DNA from: Helicobacter ibis
Lineage (GTDB): Bacteria > Campylobacterota > Campylobacteria > Campylobacterales > Helicobacteraceae
Direction: 5' to 3'
DNA: 64,000 bases
NCBI RefSeq assembly: GCF_027859255.1
Contig: NZ_JAQHXR010000001.1
Coordinates: 1 to 64,000, forward strand
A program made the position numbers and the translations under genes. Positions 54,832 through 64,000 of the stretch are shown in pieces. The notes beneath the pieces are model-generated. The model saw nothing but the letters and a program-made list of their open reading frames with translations. It was not told the origin of the DNA and searched no databases. Every line of letters begins with the position of its first letter. Position 1 is the first letter of the stretch.

Positions 54832-56031
54832 ATGAGTAAGAATATTCAAAAAATGCAAAATGTAAAAAGTGTAAGAGAAGTAGAAATCAAAGATAAAAGG
54901 GTGTTAATTAGAGTTGATTTTAATGTGCCTTTAGATGATGAGCTAAATATCAGCGATGATACAAGAATACGAGAAGCAATACCTACTATTAATTATTGTA
55001 TCGATGCTGGAGCAAAGTCTATTATTCTTGTAAGTCATCTTGGGCGACCAAAGGGCAAGAGTGACGAGTTTTCTTTAAAAGTAATATTAAAAAGATTAGA
55101 GAGATTATTGAATAAAAATGTTGTTTTTGCTGATTTGGACAATGCTCAAGTAACGCTAAATACTCTTGTTGATGGCAGTATTATTTTGCTTGAGAATATT
55201 AGATTCTATGAAGGTGAAGAAAAAAATGATGATAATCTATCTAAAAAATTAGCAAGTTTATGCGATGTGTATGTAAATGATGCGTTTGGAACTTCTCATA
55301 GAAAGCACTCTTCCACATATGGAGTGGCAAAATATGCTAATGTAAAAGTTGCTGGATTATTGTTAAAAAAAGAAATAGATTCTTTTGCAGTTGCTTTATC
55401 GAATCCTATTAGACCTTTGCTATTAATTGTTGGTGGTTCTAAAGTGTCTTCTAAATTAACGCTTCTTACTTCAATACTTGATGTGGTAGATAAAATAGTA
55501 ATCGGCGGTGCTATGAGTAATACATTTTTAAAAGCAGTAGGTTATGACATGAAAGATTCATTAGTTGAGGATAATTTACTAGAAGAGGCAAAAAACATTC
55601 TAAGAATTGCAAAAGAAAAGCATGTAAAGATATATTTGCCTGTAGATGTTGTAACTACAACAAAAGATAAAAAAGACATAAAAATTGTCCCTGCACAAGA
55701 TGTTCCTGATGAGCGTATGGCAGTAGATATAGGACCTGCAACTGTTAGGTTGTTTAATGAGGTTATTAGAGATTGTGAGACTATTATTTGGAATGGTCCA
55801 TTAGGTATGTATGAAGATCAAAAGTTCTCGCGTGGGACATTTAGCATATCTCATACAATAGCAGATACATACGCATATAGTGTAATAGGTGGTGGAGATA
55901 CTGCAGATGCGGTAAATAGAGCAGGAGATAAAGATAGTATAAGCTTTACTTCAACAGGTGGTGGAGCATCTTTGGAGCTATTAGAAGGTGTTGTGTTACC
56001 TGCATTTGAGGTGTTAGATACTAGAGAATAG
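54832..56031 (+). CDS. pgk: Phosphoglycerate kinase
   Basis: Interconverts 1,3-bisphosphoglycerate and 3-phosphoglycerate with ADP/ATP in glycolysis/gluconeogenesis. The 399 residues contain the substrate site RVLIRVDFNVPLDD and SHLGRPKG in the N domain, ALSNPIRPLLLIVGGSKVSSK in the hinge (key part GGSKVSSK), and nucleotide-binding IWNGPLGMYE and VIGGGDTADAV in the C domain. corA follows by 9 bases. Confidence 0.96.
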   Translation: MSKNIQKMQNVKSVREVEIKDKRVLIRVDFNVPLDDELNISDDTRIREAIPTINYCIDAGAKSIILVSHLGRPKGKSDEFSLKVILKRLERLLNKNVVFADLDNAQVTLNTLVDGSIILLENIRFYEGEEKNDDNLSKKLASLCDVYVNDAFGTSHRKHSSTYGVAKYANVKVAGLLLKKEIDSFAVALSNPIRPLLLIVGGSKVSSKLTLLTSILDVVDKIVIGGAMSNTFLKAVGYDMKDSLVEDNLLEEAKNILRIAKEKHVKIYLPVDVVTTTKDKKDIKIVPAQDVPDERMAVDIGPATVRLFNEVIRDCETIIWNGPLGMYEDQKFSRGTFSISHTIADTYAYSVIGGGDTADAVNRAGDKDSISFTSTGGGASLELLEGVVLPAFEVLDTRE

Positions 56032-56040
56032 AGGCTTTTT

Positions 56041-56994
56041 ATGCTGAATCTTTTTATAAAGCGTAATGGACTTGTTGTTAGAGAGAGCATAGCTTCTGTT
56101 AGTGCTATTAATTCTAGTGATGATATTTTGTGGATTGATCTTTTGCATCCGACTACAGAAGAGATAGCGTATATTTCTAAGACATATATGCTTGAGATGC
56201 CAACCAAAGAAGAAAGAGAAGAGATAGAAGAATCTGCTAGATATTGGGAAGATAGCGATACTATTACTATTAATACTTACTTTCTAACAAAACCAAATGA
56301 AGAAAATGTCTTTCATAATGAAACAATCACATTTCTTCTAACACATGGTATCTTATTTACTCTCAGATATAGTGAGTTTAGGATATTTGATGAGATTCAA
56401 CAAAGGGTTCTTGCAAGTCCGAAATATTTTGAAGATGGATTTGACTTGATTACAAATATTTTTGAGCTAAGGGTTGAGAAAGACGCTGATATGCTAGAGA
56501 GTATAGCTAAACAAACTAGAATGCTAAGAAGGTCATTGTTTGATAAAGAATTAAGCGATGAGATACTTAGCACATTATCTCTTTTGGAGGAAATGCACTT
56601 GAGTTTGAGAGATAGTTTGTTTGATAAAAGATTGGCTATTACAGCACTTTTGAGAACCGATAAGGTAGATAGTGATTCTAAAAAGTCATTAGGAATCGTA
56701 CTAAAAGATATAAACTCTCTTGTAGAGTTTGCAAATGTAAATATGAATATCCTTGATAATATACAAACATTATTTGCAAGTCATATAAATATAGAACAAA
56801 ATAAAATTATTAAAATTTTCACCGTTGTTACTGTAGCTATGATGCCACCAACACTTATAGCTACTATATATGGTATGAACTTTAAACATATGCCAGAGTT
56901 AGAGTGGGCTTATTCTTATCCTGTTGTGTTGTGCACTATGATTGTTTCTACTATTTTGCCTATTTTGTATTTCAAAAAGAAAAAATGGCTCTAA
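56041..56994 (+). CDS. corA: Magnesium/cobalt transporter CorA
   Basis: A 317-residue inner-membrane Mg2+ channel. The large N-terminal cytoplasmic domain is acidic and helical; the two C-terminal membrane helices are separated by the diagnostic [10 protein letters not shown] (GMN motif near residue 280). The C-terminus is basic (YFKKKKW). GAGGCTTTTT precedes the ATG; co-transcribed with pgk. It ends 2 bases before the convergent aldolase-like gene. Confidence 0.95.
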   Translation: MLNLFIKRNGLVVRESIASVSAINSSDDILWIDLLHPTTEEIAYISKTYMLEMPTKEEREEIEESARYWEDSDTITINTYFLTKPNEENVFHNETITFLLTHGILFTLRYSEFRIFDEIQQRVLASPKYFEDGFDLITNIFELRVEKDADMLESIAKQTRMLRRSLFDKELSDEILSTLSLLEEMHLSLRDSLFDKRLAITALLRTDKVDSDSKKSLGIVLKDINSLVEFANVNMNILDNIQTLFASHINIEQNKIIKIFTVVTVAMMPPTLIATIYGMNFKHMPELEWAYSYPVVLCTMIVSTILPILYFKKKKWL

Positions 56995-56995
56995 A

Positions 56996-57601
56996 CTATA
57001 AATCAAACAAATCTTGATTTTGCATACTCCCTTCTAGGAGGCTATTGAAGTGGAGTATCTTGCAGCTATTTTCTAATATGGCAACTAGTTTTGATAGTAT
57101 CCGTAAATCCCTATGATATACATATACACCATAACCCTTTATTACCATTATTTTTCCGCTGTGCTCTTTGAAGTATCTGTTTATCTCTACATCAGCTCTC
57201 TCATACCATGTATCATAATCTTTTGGGTCATATACATTAAGGCTTCCTAGTAGTTTATAGCCAAAATAATCCTTTGGCAGAATCTTGTCATGGCTCAATG
57301 TATATGAGGTGGTAAATGGCGGTGTTGTGTAAGCTATATATTTTGCATTTGGTAGATTTTGGTATAGGAGAGAATGAATCTGTGCATCTATACTTGCTTC
57401 ATTCCATCTATAATCCTTTTTGTGATATAGAGTTATAAAAGAATCATCTGTTAGATTGTCAAATATTGCTTCTTTTTTGTTTATTAGAAAATGACCTTCT
57501 TCTAACTTTGTGGATATTGAGCCATGAAAGATTCCTAAAAAGCCTTTTCTGAACATTGATAAAGATACAGTTTTTATTTTTTCTAAATTGTCTTTCGCCA
57601 T
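56996..57601 (-). CDS. Class II aldolase/adducin-like protein lacking metal ligands
   Basis: A 201-residue protein with the overall class II aldolase layout: MFRKGFLGIFHGSIS at the start, a middle NAKYIAYTTPPFTTSYTLS where family members have the HxH metal site (HTHSPY), and VIKGYGVYVYHRD where others have NHG. All three expected metal-binding histidines are absent, so aldolase or epimerase activity is doubtful. It abuts the M23 peptidase gene (one-base overlap) and probably shares its transcript. Function unknown. Confidence 0.72.
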   Translation of the reverse strand: MAKDNLEKIKTVSLSMFRKGFLGIFHGSISTKLEEGHFLINKKEAIFDNLTDDSFITLYHKKDYRWNEASIDAQIHSLLYQNLPNAKYIAYTTPPFTTSYTLSHDKILPKDYFGYKLLGSLNVYDPKDYDTWYERADVEINRYFKEHSGKIMVIKGYGVYVYHRDLRILSKLVAILENSCKILHFNSLLEGSMQNQDLFDL

Positions 57602-58401
57602 TATTTGTCCATAAATAGTGTATTTATCTTTTGTATAAAATCTATTGGATCAACTTGTGCTCCTCTAGCTAGAATCCCAAAGTGCAAATGAGGTCCGCTG
57701 ACTCTTCCACTGTTTCCACTAAGTGCTATTAAATCGCCTTTATTTACAATATCTCCTAGTTTTACTTTGATTTCACTGCAATGATAATACATGCTAAAAA
57801 TTCCTTCTCCATGATCAATTACGATTGATTTTCCTGCCAAGAATCTGTCTTTTGCAATCACAACTTTGCCACTATTTGCTGCATATATTGGTGTGCCAAT
57901 TTTTGCCCTAAAGTCAGTCCCACTATGATAGCTATTTACCTCACCATTAAAGATTCTAGCACTCCCATATGGACTTGTAATCACGCTCTCCATTGGGTTT
58001 ATAAATGGTGAATCCCAAAATCTAGAATTAGTATAAGTTGCATAAATTTTATTTGCTTCATCTCTTTCTTTTTTTATTCTTTGTTGATTTTCCTTATTTG
58101 GTTTTGCTTTACTTTGTGCGACTACTATTTGTTCTTTTTTGTAATTTCCCTCTATTACCTTTATGCTTATATCTCCATTATTGGATATTTCTGGTTTTGT
58201 CCTATATGGTATTGTGATTATTAGAATCTTTTCATTGCTATTTTTTGGATGTTGTAGCCATTTGTATGTTCTATTGTTTATTTTTATGTTTTCTGCTTTT
58301 GTGTCTTTTGTAGTTAGGATTAGAGTTTTGCCATTTTCTACTTCGTATTCTTTTGAGATAACGAAGCTTACTAGTATTAGCATTAGTAATGTTTTTTTCA
58401 T
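57601..58401 (-). CDS. M23-family peptidoglycan endopeptidase
   Basis: A 266-residue exported protein: N-terminal signal peptide (KKTLLMLILVSFVISK), a beta-rich middle and a C-terminal LytM/M23 domain. The zinc ligands are His and Asp in YHSGTDFRAKIGTP and the H-x-H of GPHLHFG; YYHCSEIKV carries the other catalytic His. Such enzymes (Csd1-3 and Pgp3 in Helicobacter and Campylobacter) trim peptide crosslinks and set cell shape. Which one this is cannot be decided here. Confidence 0.88.
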   Translation of the reverse strand: MKKTLLMLILVSFVISKEYEVENGKTLILTTKDTKAENIKINNRTYKWLQHPKNSNEKILIITIPYRTKPEISNNGDISIKVIEGNYKKEQIVVAQSKAKPNKENQQRIKKERDEANKIYATYTNSRFWDSPFINPMESVITSPYGSARIFNGEVNSYHSGTDFRAKIGTPIYAANSGKVVIAKDRFLAGKSIVIDHGEGIFSMYYHCSEIKVKLGDIVNKGDLIALSGNSGRVSGPHLHFGILARGAQVDPIDFIQKINTLFMDK

Positions 58402-58533
58402 AAATTATTCCGAATCTTCATTTATTATTGCAAAGTTATCAGATTCTAGCTTAAAACTAATAGTTACACATCGATTGATTCATTAGTTGAATATTTATTT
58501 TTAGAAAAGTTTAGTTTATTTTATTAATTTAAC

Positions 58534-58562
58534 TTGACAATAATAGACTAAAGTTATATAAT
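58534..58562 (+). promoter_or_regulatory. Consensus sigma-70 promoter of grpE-dnaK
   Basis: TTGACA (58534-58539), 17 bases, TATAAT (58557-58562): an exact match to the E. coli consensus with ideal spacing, 47 bases before the grpE ATG. TAAGGAG follows as ribosome binding site. No CIRCE inverted repeat (TTAGCACTC...) was found in the 208-base gap. Confidence 0.8.
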
Positions 58563-58609
58563 TTGCTTTGTAATTTAAGTTTCATACCAATATTAAGGAG
58601 TGGAATAGA

Positions 58610-59164
58610 ATGCAAGAACTTAATGAAGAACATTCCGAAAACAAGGAAGTGCAAGAACTTAAAACTGATGAAGCAAATAATGAGACTTCTAGTGAAGAAA
58701 CAGAAGAAACCATAGAATCTTTACAGGCTAAAGTTAAAGAATTGCAAGATCAGTATTTGCGCGTTTATGCTGATTTTGAAAATACCAAAAAAAGAATGCT
58801 AAGAGAAAAAGACCAAAGCTTAGAGTATGCTTATGAGAGATTTGCAAGAGATTTATTGCCTGTTATTGATACTTTGGAGAGTGCATTAAAGAGTGTAGAA
58901 GATTCAAATAATGATGATGAAGTGGTAAAAAAGATAGGAGAAGGCGTGTCTTTAACGCTTGATAACTTATTAAAGATTCTAGTAAAGCATGGTATTGAGC
59001 CTATTGATACTCAAGGTGAGTTTGATCCAAACTTTCATGATGCAATCATGCAAGTGCCAAGCGAAGCGCATGAAGATGGGCAAATTGTAGCAGAGTTGCA
59101 AAAGGGTTATAAATATAAAGAGAGAGTTTTGCGACCATCAATGGTTAGCATTGCAAAAAATTAA
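58610..59164 (+). CDS. grpE: Nucleotide exchange factor GrpE
   Basis: Releases ADP from DnaK. The 184 residues start with an acidic Glu-rich tail (about 1-40), a long coiled-coil helix ([20 protein letters not shown]) and the beta-domain with [12 protein letters not shown] and [14 protein letters not shown]. Placed 20 bases before dnaK in one operon. hrcA, often first in this operon, is not adjacent here; the preceding gene is on the other strand. Confidence 0.95.
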   Translation: MQELNEEHSENKEVQELKTDEANNETSSEETEETIESLQAKVKELQDQYLRVYADFENTKKRMLREKDQSLEYAYERFARDLLPVIDTLESALKSVEDSNNDDEVVKKIGEGVSLTLDNLLKILVKHGIEPIDTQGEFDPNFHDAIMQVPSEAHEDGQIVAELQKGYKYKERVLRPSMVSIAKN

Positions 59165-59184
59165 ACTAAAAGAAAGGATAAATT

Positions 59185-61071
59185 ATGGCAAAAGTATTAG
59201 GAATCGACTTAGGAACAACAAATTCAGCAATGGCTGTATTTGAAGGAAATGAAGGAAAAATTATTGCAAACAAAGAAGGTAAAAATACTACTCCATCAGT
59301 AGTTGCTTTTACAGATAAAGGTGAGATTTTAGTAGGTGATCCAGCTAAAAGACAGGCAATTACAAATCCAGAAAAGACAATTTATTCTATAAAGAGAATC
59401 ATGGGTTTAATGAGTAATGAAGAAAAGGCAGAAGAAGCTAAAAAAAGACTTCCTTATAAGATTGTAGATAGAAATGGTGCTTGTGCGATTGAGATTGCAG
59501 GGAAGGTTTATACCCCACAAGAAATTTCAGCAAAGATTCTAATGAAACTAAAAGAAGATGCAGAAAGCTATCTTGGAGAAGAGGTAACAGAAGCAGTTAT
59601 CACTGTTCCAGCGTATTTTAACGACGCACAAAGAAAGGCTACAAAAGAAGCAGGAACTATCGCGGGACTTAATGTATTAAGAATCATTAATGAGCCTACA
59701 AGTGCAGCTCTAGCTTATGGACTAGATAAAAAGCAAGCAGAAAAGATAGTTGTTTATGACCTTGGTGGTGGGACATTTGACGTTACTGTGCTAGAGACTG
59801 GTGATAATGTTGTAGAAGTTTTAGCCACTGGTGGAGATGCGTTCTTGGGTGGAGATGATTTTGATAATGCAATTATTGATTATCTTGCAAAATCTTTTGA
59901 GGATTCAAATGGTATCAATCTAAAAAATGATGTTATGGCACTTCAAAGACTAAAAGAAGCAGCAGAAAACGCTAAAAAAGAGTTAAGTAGTGCTGCAGAG
60001 ACTGAAGTAAATCTACCATTTATCACAGCAGATGCAAGTGGCCCAAAACACTTAGTAGAGAAAATTAGCAGAGCAAAATTTGAAGGATTAATTGAAAAGT
60101 ATATTGATCAAACCATTGACAAGATTGATAGTGTTATTAAAGATGCAGATTTAAGCAAGAGTGATATTGCAGAAGTTGTTATGGTGGGTGGTTCTACTAG
60201 AATTCCAAAAGTGCAAGATAGAGTAAAAGACTTTATTGGCAAAGAGCTTAACAAATCAGTTAATCCAGATGAAGTTGTAGCAATCGGTGCTGCTATACAA
60301 GGTGGTGTATTAAAAGGTGATGTAAAAGATGTACTTTTACTTGATGTTACTCCGTTATCTTTAGGAATTGAAACTTTAGGTGGTGTAATGACTAAGATTA
60401 TTGAGAGGGGCACTACAATTCCAGTTAAGAAAAACCAAGTATTCTCAACTGCAGAAGATAATCAACCAGCAGTTACGATTCAAGTACTTCAAGGAGAAAG
60501 GGAACTTGCAAGAGATAATAAAGTGCTAGGCAATTTTGAGCTAAGTGGAATCCCAGCAGCTCCAAGAGGTGTGCCACAAATTGAAGTTACATTTGATATT
60601 GACGCTAATGGTATTTTAACCGTTAGTGCAAAAGATAAGGCAACAGGTAAAGCTCAAGAAATAAAAATTACAGGTTCAAGCGGACTATCAGATTCAGAGA
60701 TTGAAAAAATGGTAAAAGACGCTGATTTGCACAAAGAAGAAGATAGAAAGAAGAAAGAAATAATAGAAATTAGAAATCAAGCAGATAGTCTAGTGTATCA
60801 AAGTCAAAAGAGCCTAGATGAGATGAAAGATAAGATTGATTCTGCTGAAGCAGAAAAGATTCAAAATGCAATTAACGCATTACAAGAAACTCTAAAAAAT
60901 GAAAATGCTTCCAAAGAAGAAATTGAAGCAAAAGTAAAAGAGCTAACAGAAGCAAGTCATAAACTAGCAGAAGCAATGTATAAAAATAATGAGCAAGGAG
61001 CAGCAAATGGCGGTGCAAATGCTCAAAATAACAAAAAAGATGATGATATAATTGATGCAGAAGTGGAGTAA
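59185..61071 (+). CDS. dnaK: Chaperone DnaK (Hsp70)
   Basis: ATP-dependent chaperone of 628 residues. The ATPase domain has [13 protein letters not shown] at the start, [14 protein letters not shown] near residue 195 and [14 protein letters not shown] near 330. The substrate domain begins [14 protein letters not shown]; the C-terminal lid is helical and ends with the acidic [10 protein letters not shown] that binds co-chaperones. RBS AAAGGA. A terminator hairpin overlaps the last codons. Confidence 0.98.
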   Translation: MAKVLGIDLGTTNSAMAVFEGNEGKIIANKEGKNTTPSVVAFTDKGEILVGDPAKRQAITNPEKTIYSIKRIMGLMSNEEKAEEAKKRLPYKIVDRNGACAIEIAGKVYTPQEISAKILMKLKEDAESYLGEEVTEAVITVPAYFNDAQRKATKEAGTIAGLNVLRIINEPTSAALAYGLDKKQAEKIVVYDLGGGTFDVTVLETGDNVVEVLATGGDAFLGGDDFDNAIIDYLAKSFEDSNGINLKNDVMALQRLKEAAENAKKELSSAAETEVNLPFITADASGPKHLVEKISRAKFEGLIEKYIDQTIDKIDSVIKDADLSKSDIAEVVMVGGSTRIPKVQDRVKDFIGKELNKSVNPDEVVAIGAAIQGGVLKGDVKDVLLLDVTPLSLGIETLGGVMTKIIERGTTIPVKKNQVFSTAEDNQPAVTIQVLQGERELARDNKVLGNFELSGIPAAPRGVPQIEVTFDIDANGILTVSAKDKATGKAQEIKITGSSGLSDSEIEKMVKDADLHKEEDRKKKEIIEIRNQADSLVYQSQKSLDEMKDKIDSAEAEKIQNAINALQETLKNENASKEEIEAKVKELTEASHKLAEAMYKNNEQGAANGGANAQNNKKDDDIIDAEVE

Positions 61072-61080
61072 TCCACCTGC
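61057..61080 (+). terminator. Terminator after dnaK
   Basis: GCAG (61057-61060) and CTGC (61077-61080) enclose a second stem GTGGA (61063-61067)/TCCAC (61072-61076) with a GTAA loop, spanning the dnaK stop. It is followed by ATATATATTTTTACTTTT, a T-rich stretch. Confidence 0.65.
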
Positions 61081-61155
61081 ATATATATTTTTACTTTTAA
61101 CTTCTTAACCAAATTTATATATAATCATACCTCACATTTTACAACTAGGCACACA

Positions 61156-62343
61156 ATGATCACAAAAGAGAATTTAAAAGAAGTTTTAGAATCTTTAGGG
61201 TTTGAAAATAAAGAAGAAATTTATAGTAAGACTATAAATGAATACACGCTAAAGATTAATTTTAAAGCCAAAACTCTTCACTATCCTAAATGGGTTACAA
61301 TCCACGATACAACTACTTCTAACTTCTCTCACCCTGAAAATTTTGTTGTCTTTGAATGTGTGCATAGACTTTTGGAAAAAGGCTATAAGGCAGAGCATTT
61401 AGAGCTAGAGCCAAAATGGAATCTTGGCAGAGATAAAAAAGGTGGCAAGGCTGATATTTTGGTGCGAGATAATGAAAATAATCCTTACTTAATTATTGAG
61501 TGCAAAACTACAGATTCTAAAAATAGTGAATTTGTCAAAGAATGGACTAGAATGCAAGAAGATGGCGGACAACTTTTTTCTTATCTGCAACAAGAAAGAA
61601 GTGTAAAATATCTTTGTCTTTATACGAGTGATTTTAACTCACACCTTACATATACAAGCTATATCATACAAACTTTTGATAATGAAGAATATTTAAAAGA
61701 AAAAGATATAGAGAATAAGTCTTATACAAAGGCTACAAATAACATCGAGCTTTTTACAACTTGGAAAGAAAGTTATGACTTTTACCACGAAAAGCAAGGT
61801 ATTTTTGAAAGCAATATCAATGCCTATAAAATCTTAGAAACAACGCCAACTTTTGAAAATCTCAAAGAGCTTAAAGAAGAGGGAAAATATCACGAATTTG
61901 CCAAGATTTTACGCAAGCACAATATTTCAGGTAAAGAAAATGCCTTTGATAAGCTTATAAATATCTTTCTTTGCAAAATTTATGATGAAACTTTTAATAA
62001 AGATAATCTAAAGTTTGGTTATCGTGGAGTTATGGCAGATACTTATACAAGTATGCAAGATAGATTGATGTTACTTTATAAGGAGGCTATGAGTGAGTTT
62101 TTAGGCGAAAAAATTACTTTTGTTTCTAATGATGATATAGAAAAAGATTTTAAAAAGCTAAAAATAAAAGCCATAAAAGAAGCAATGCAAAATTACATCA
62201 AAGAGCTAAAATTCTACTCAAATAACGATTTTGCTTTTTTAGAAGTGCATAATAAAGAATTGTTTTTAAAAAATGCACTTGTATTGGTAGAAATTATAGA
62301 GCTTTTTGCCCCTTATAAACTCACACAAAATTCTACTAACTAA
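61156..62343 (+). pseudogene. Restriction-modification fusion, part 1: nuclease domain
   Basis: The first 395 codons of a broken fused gene. Residues about 75-130 form a PD-(D/E)xK nuclease site (GGKADILV, YLIIECK). After a helical linker the frame meets TAA at 62341, immediately followed in the same frame by FLGNLFELFLQKGMK, the normal entry into the methylase domain; changing TAA to CAA would give NSTNQFLGNLF. This is a type IIG/type I-like layout. A protein of this part alone would hold only the nuclease half. Neighbours: dnaK terminator upstream; same-strand fragments downstream. Confidence 0.8.
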
Positions 62344-63474
62344 TTTTTAGGCAATCTTTTTGAATTGTTTTTACAAAAAGGTATGAAGCAAGATGAAGGG
62401 CAGTTTTTTACCCCGATACAAATTTGTGAATTTATTATGTATTCTTTGCCACTAGATTCTATGTTAAAAGAAAGCACTAAGCCTCTAAAAGTTATTGACT
62501 ATGCGTGTGGTGCAGGACATTTTCTAAATACTTATGCAAATGAGCTTAAACGCTATGTGAAAGAAGAAAATTTAAAAGAATATTACAAGAATATTTATGG
62601 AATTGAAAAAGAATATCGACTTTCTAAAGTATCAAAAGTTTCAAGTGCTATGTATGGACAAAATGAAATTAATATTTTATATGCAGATGCACTCTCTTCA
62701 TTTGAGCTGGTAAATACCAAAAACTTTGAAGGAGAAAAGCCAAAGCCACAAGTTGAATCTCACAGCTTTGATTTGCTGATTGCTAATCCACCTTATAGCG
62801 TCAAAGGTTTTTTAGAAACTCTAAGTGCTAAGTCTAAAAAGATTTATAGTCTTTTTAGTAATGATATAAATATAGAATCAAATAATGCTATTGAATGCTT
62901 TTTTGTGGAAAGAGCAAATCAAATTTTAAAGGATAACGCCAAAGCTGCGATTATTTTACCAAGCTCTATTTTAAATAAAGACTCTATTTACAAAGCCACG
63001 AGAGAGATTCTTTTTCAAAACTTTGATTTTATTTCTATTGTCGAGCTAGGAAGCCAAACATTTGGTGCGACAGGCACAAATACGATTATTTTATTTTTAC
63101 GCAAAAAAGAGACTTTTAGACAAGAAAATAGTTTTATCTCGCAAGATTATAGCTTGATTAAAGAACGTATAGAGGGTGAAAATCTAAAAGACAATGAGCA
63201 CTTTTATCAAAATTATTTAAGCGCATATTGTGATTTTAGAGGATTTGATAAAGAACTTTATGAGAGTTTTTTAAATGGTAATTTAGATTCTAATCTTTTC
63301 AATTTAGATATTTTTAAAGATTATTACAATGCTTTTAAACAAACAAGTGATTATAAAAAACTAAAAGAATCTAGAGCTTATAAGGATTCCAAGGATAAAG
63401 ATTTGTTAGAAAATAAAGCATTTTTAGACTATGCTTTAAATATAGAAAAAGACAAATTGCTATATTTTTCCTAA
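62344..63474 (+). pseudogene. Restriction-modification fusion, part 2: N6-adenine methylase
   Basis: Same frame as part 1 after the TAA. A gamma-class DNA adenine methyltransferase: KQDEGQFFTPIQIC, SAM motif I VIDYACGAGHFLN, catalytic IANPPYSVKGF (motif IV) and LPSSILNKDSIYKATREIL. The first usable in-frame ATG is at 62380 (MKQDEGQFF), so a free-standing methylase could be made. The frame stops at TAA 63472 after KLLYFS; an added T in the TTTTT at 63465-63469 would instead read LLYFFLSLNQEV and continue into part 3. Confidence 0.8.
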
Positions 63475-64000
63475 GTCTTAATCAAGAAGTGCTAATCATC
63501 AAAGCTCCAAGTGATATAAAAGAGCAAAAGAAATTTTTAGGATATGAATGGAGTAATCGCAAAGGCGATGAAGGACTAAAAGAGTTATATAGCCCCTACC
63601 TTAGCCCACTTTTTGAAAGGGATAATCCAAAAAATGAGACCAAACTTAATGCGTTAATCTACAAATCTTTTTTAAATACGCTTAATTTTATCCCAGAAGA
63701 GCTAAGAGCTTATGCCACAAAAGCAAAGCTTATTGATATGATAGACTTTGAAAAGGTGGAATTTAATAAGGCAATTAGTTTAAATCCAAAAACACAGCGA
63801 CGAGAAATAAAATCTAAATATCCATTAGTTAAATTAGAGACTTGTGGGGATTTTTTTATGGGTGGAACTCCTTCAAGAAAAAATTCAAGTTATTGGAATG
63901 GGGAAATTAAGTGGCTAACAATTGGTGATTATTCTAATCATCAAGTTATTACAGATACTAAAGAAAAAATCACTCAGCAAGGCTTTAAAGATTCTAATGC
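63471..64000 (+). pseudogene. Restriction-modification fusion, part 3: target-recognition region (continues past the window)
   Basis: An open frame (codons from 63471) with no stop to the window edge, about 176 codons. It starts LSLNQEVLIIKAPSDIKEQK and continues with EELRAYATKAKLIDMIDFEK (20 residues), the C-terminal helix of the methylase, and then VKLETCGDFFMGGTPSRKN and YWNGEIKWLTIGDY, a type I specificity-subunit half-domain. It therefore encodes DNA target recognition for the fused enzyme. It lacks its own start and is separated from part 2 by a one-base frameshift. Confidence 0.75.

Noticed and set aside
58402-58609. CIRCE or HAIR heat-shock operator before grpE
   Set aside because: No TTAGCACTC/GAGTGCTAA or CTTGAGT dyad found on reading the gap.
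1-64000. CRISPR array, prophage, insertion sequence or rRNA operon
   Set aside because: No regularly spaced repeats, transposase or integrase motifs, or rRNA-like sequence were seen.

Overview
The window is AT-rich, densely coded DNA that looks like a Campylobacterota chromosome, most likely an enterohepatic-type Helicobacter. Pointers to Helicobacter are a PgbA-like protein beside glcD, the fabZ-lpxA-clpX-mreB-mreC block, the hydABCDE hydrogenase operon, putA-putP, and phase-variation-type poly-G tracts. Genes for argB, hisF and sodC, which I recall as absent from H. pylori, argue for a relative rather than H. pylori itself. No rRNA operon, CRISPR array, insertion sequence or prophage was seen. 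One tRNA (Glu) is present.

Layout. 1-5500: end of an unknown gene, rpe (minus strand), fbp, a small Cys-rich protein with an internal duplication, metG, a Mur-ligase-N-domain-like protein and a NifX-like protein. 5544-8549: a G12 tract followed by a four-gene cassette (GNAT acetyltransferase, acyl carrier protein, SDR reductase, AMP-forming ligase) that probably makes and transfers an acyl group for a surface sugar. 8594-10278: a sigma-54 promoter and the flagellar rod genes flgG2-flgG. 10295-14368: a PerR-like regulator and the ffh-rpsP-khpA-rimM-trmD-rplS block. 14506-21125: PgbA-like protein, glcD, fabZ, lpxA, clpX, mreB, mreC. 21183-26942: uptake [NiFe] hydrogenase hydABCDE. 26945-28339: a DUF2972-type gene with a G11 tract just after its start, placed like a sixth gene of the hyd operon. 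28362-34489: rmuC, then an N-glycosylation-like cluster (PglK-type flippase, PglI-like GT2, a GT4, a PglJ-like GT4).

34493-37165 is accessory: a probable flagellum-dependent secreted protein, a secreted protein with a Gly-Gly motif after its signal peptide, decayed genes for an outer-membrane transporter and a C39 peptidase, and tRNA-Glu. 37169-45555: rhodanese, rsmD, sodC, a YhbP-like protein, mnmA, an alanine/glycine:Na+ symporter, exbB-exbD-tonB, cca and hpf. 45724-58401: proline use (putA, putP), a YqaA membrane protein, hisF, trpS, a 2-hydroxyacid dehydrogenase, argB, pgk, corA, an aldolase-like protein lacking metal ligands and an M23 peptidase. 58534-61080: consensus promoter, grpE, dnaK, terminator. 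61156 to the window end: a fused restriction-modification gene broken by a stop codon and a frameshift.

Taken together, much of the accessory content concerns the cell surface (acyl cassette, glycosylation, export), with two long G tracts as likely on/off switches. The most unusual region is the Gly-Gly protein beside the ruined transporter/C39 pair; the acyl cassette behind the G12 tract comes next. Functions are inferred from motifs, gene order and remembered family features; no database search was run.
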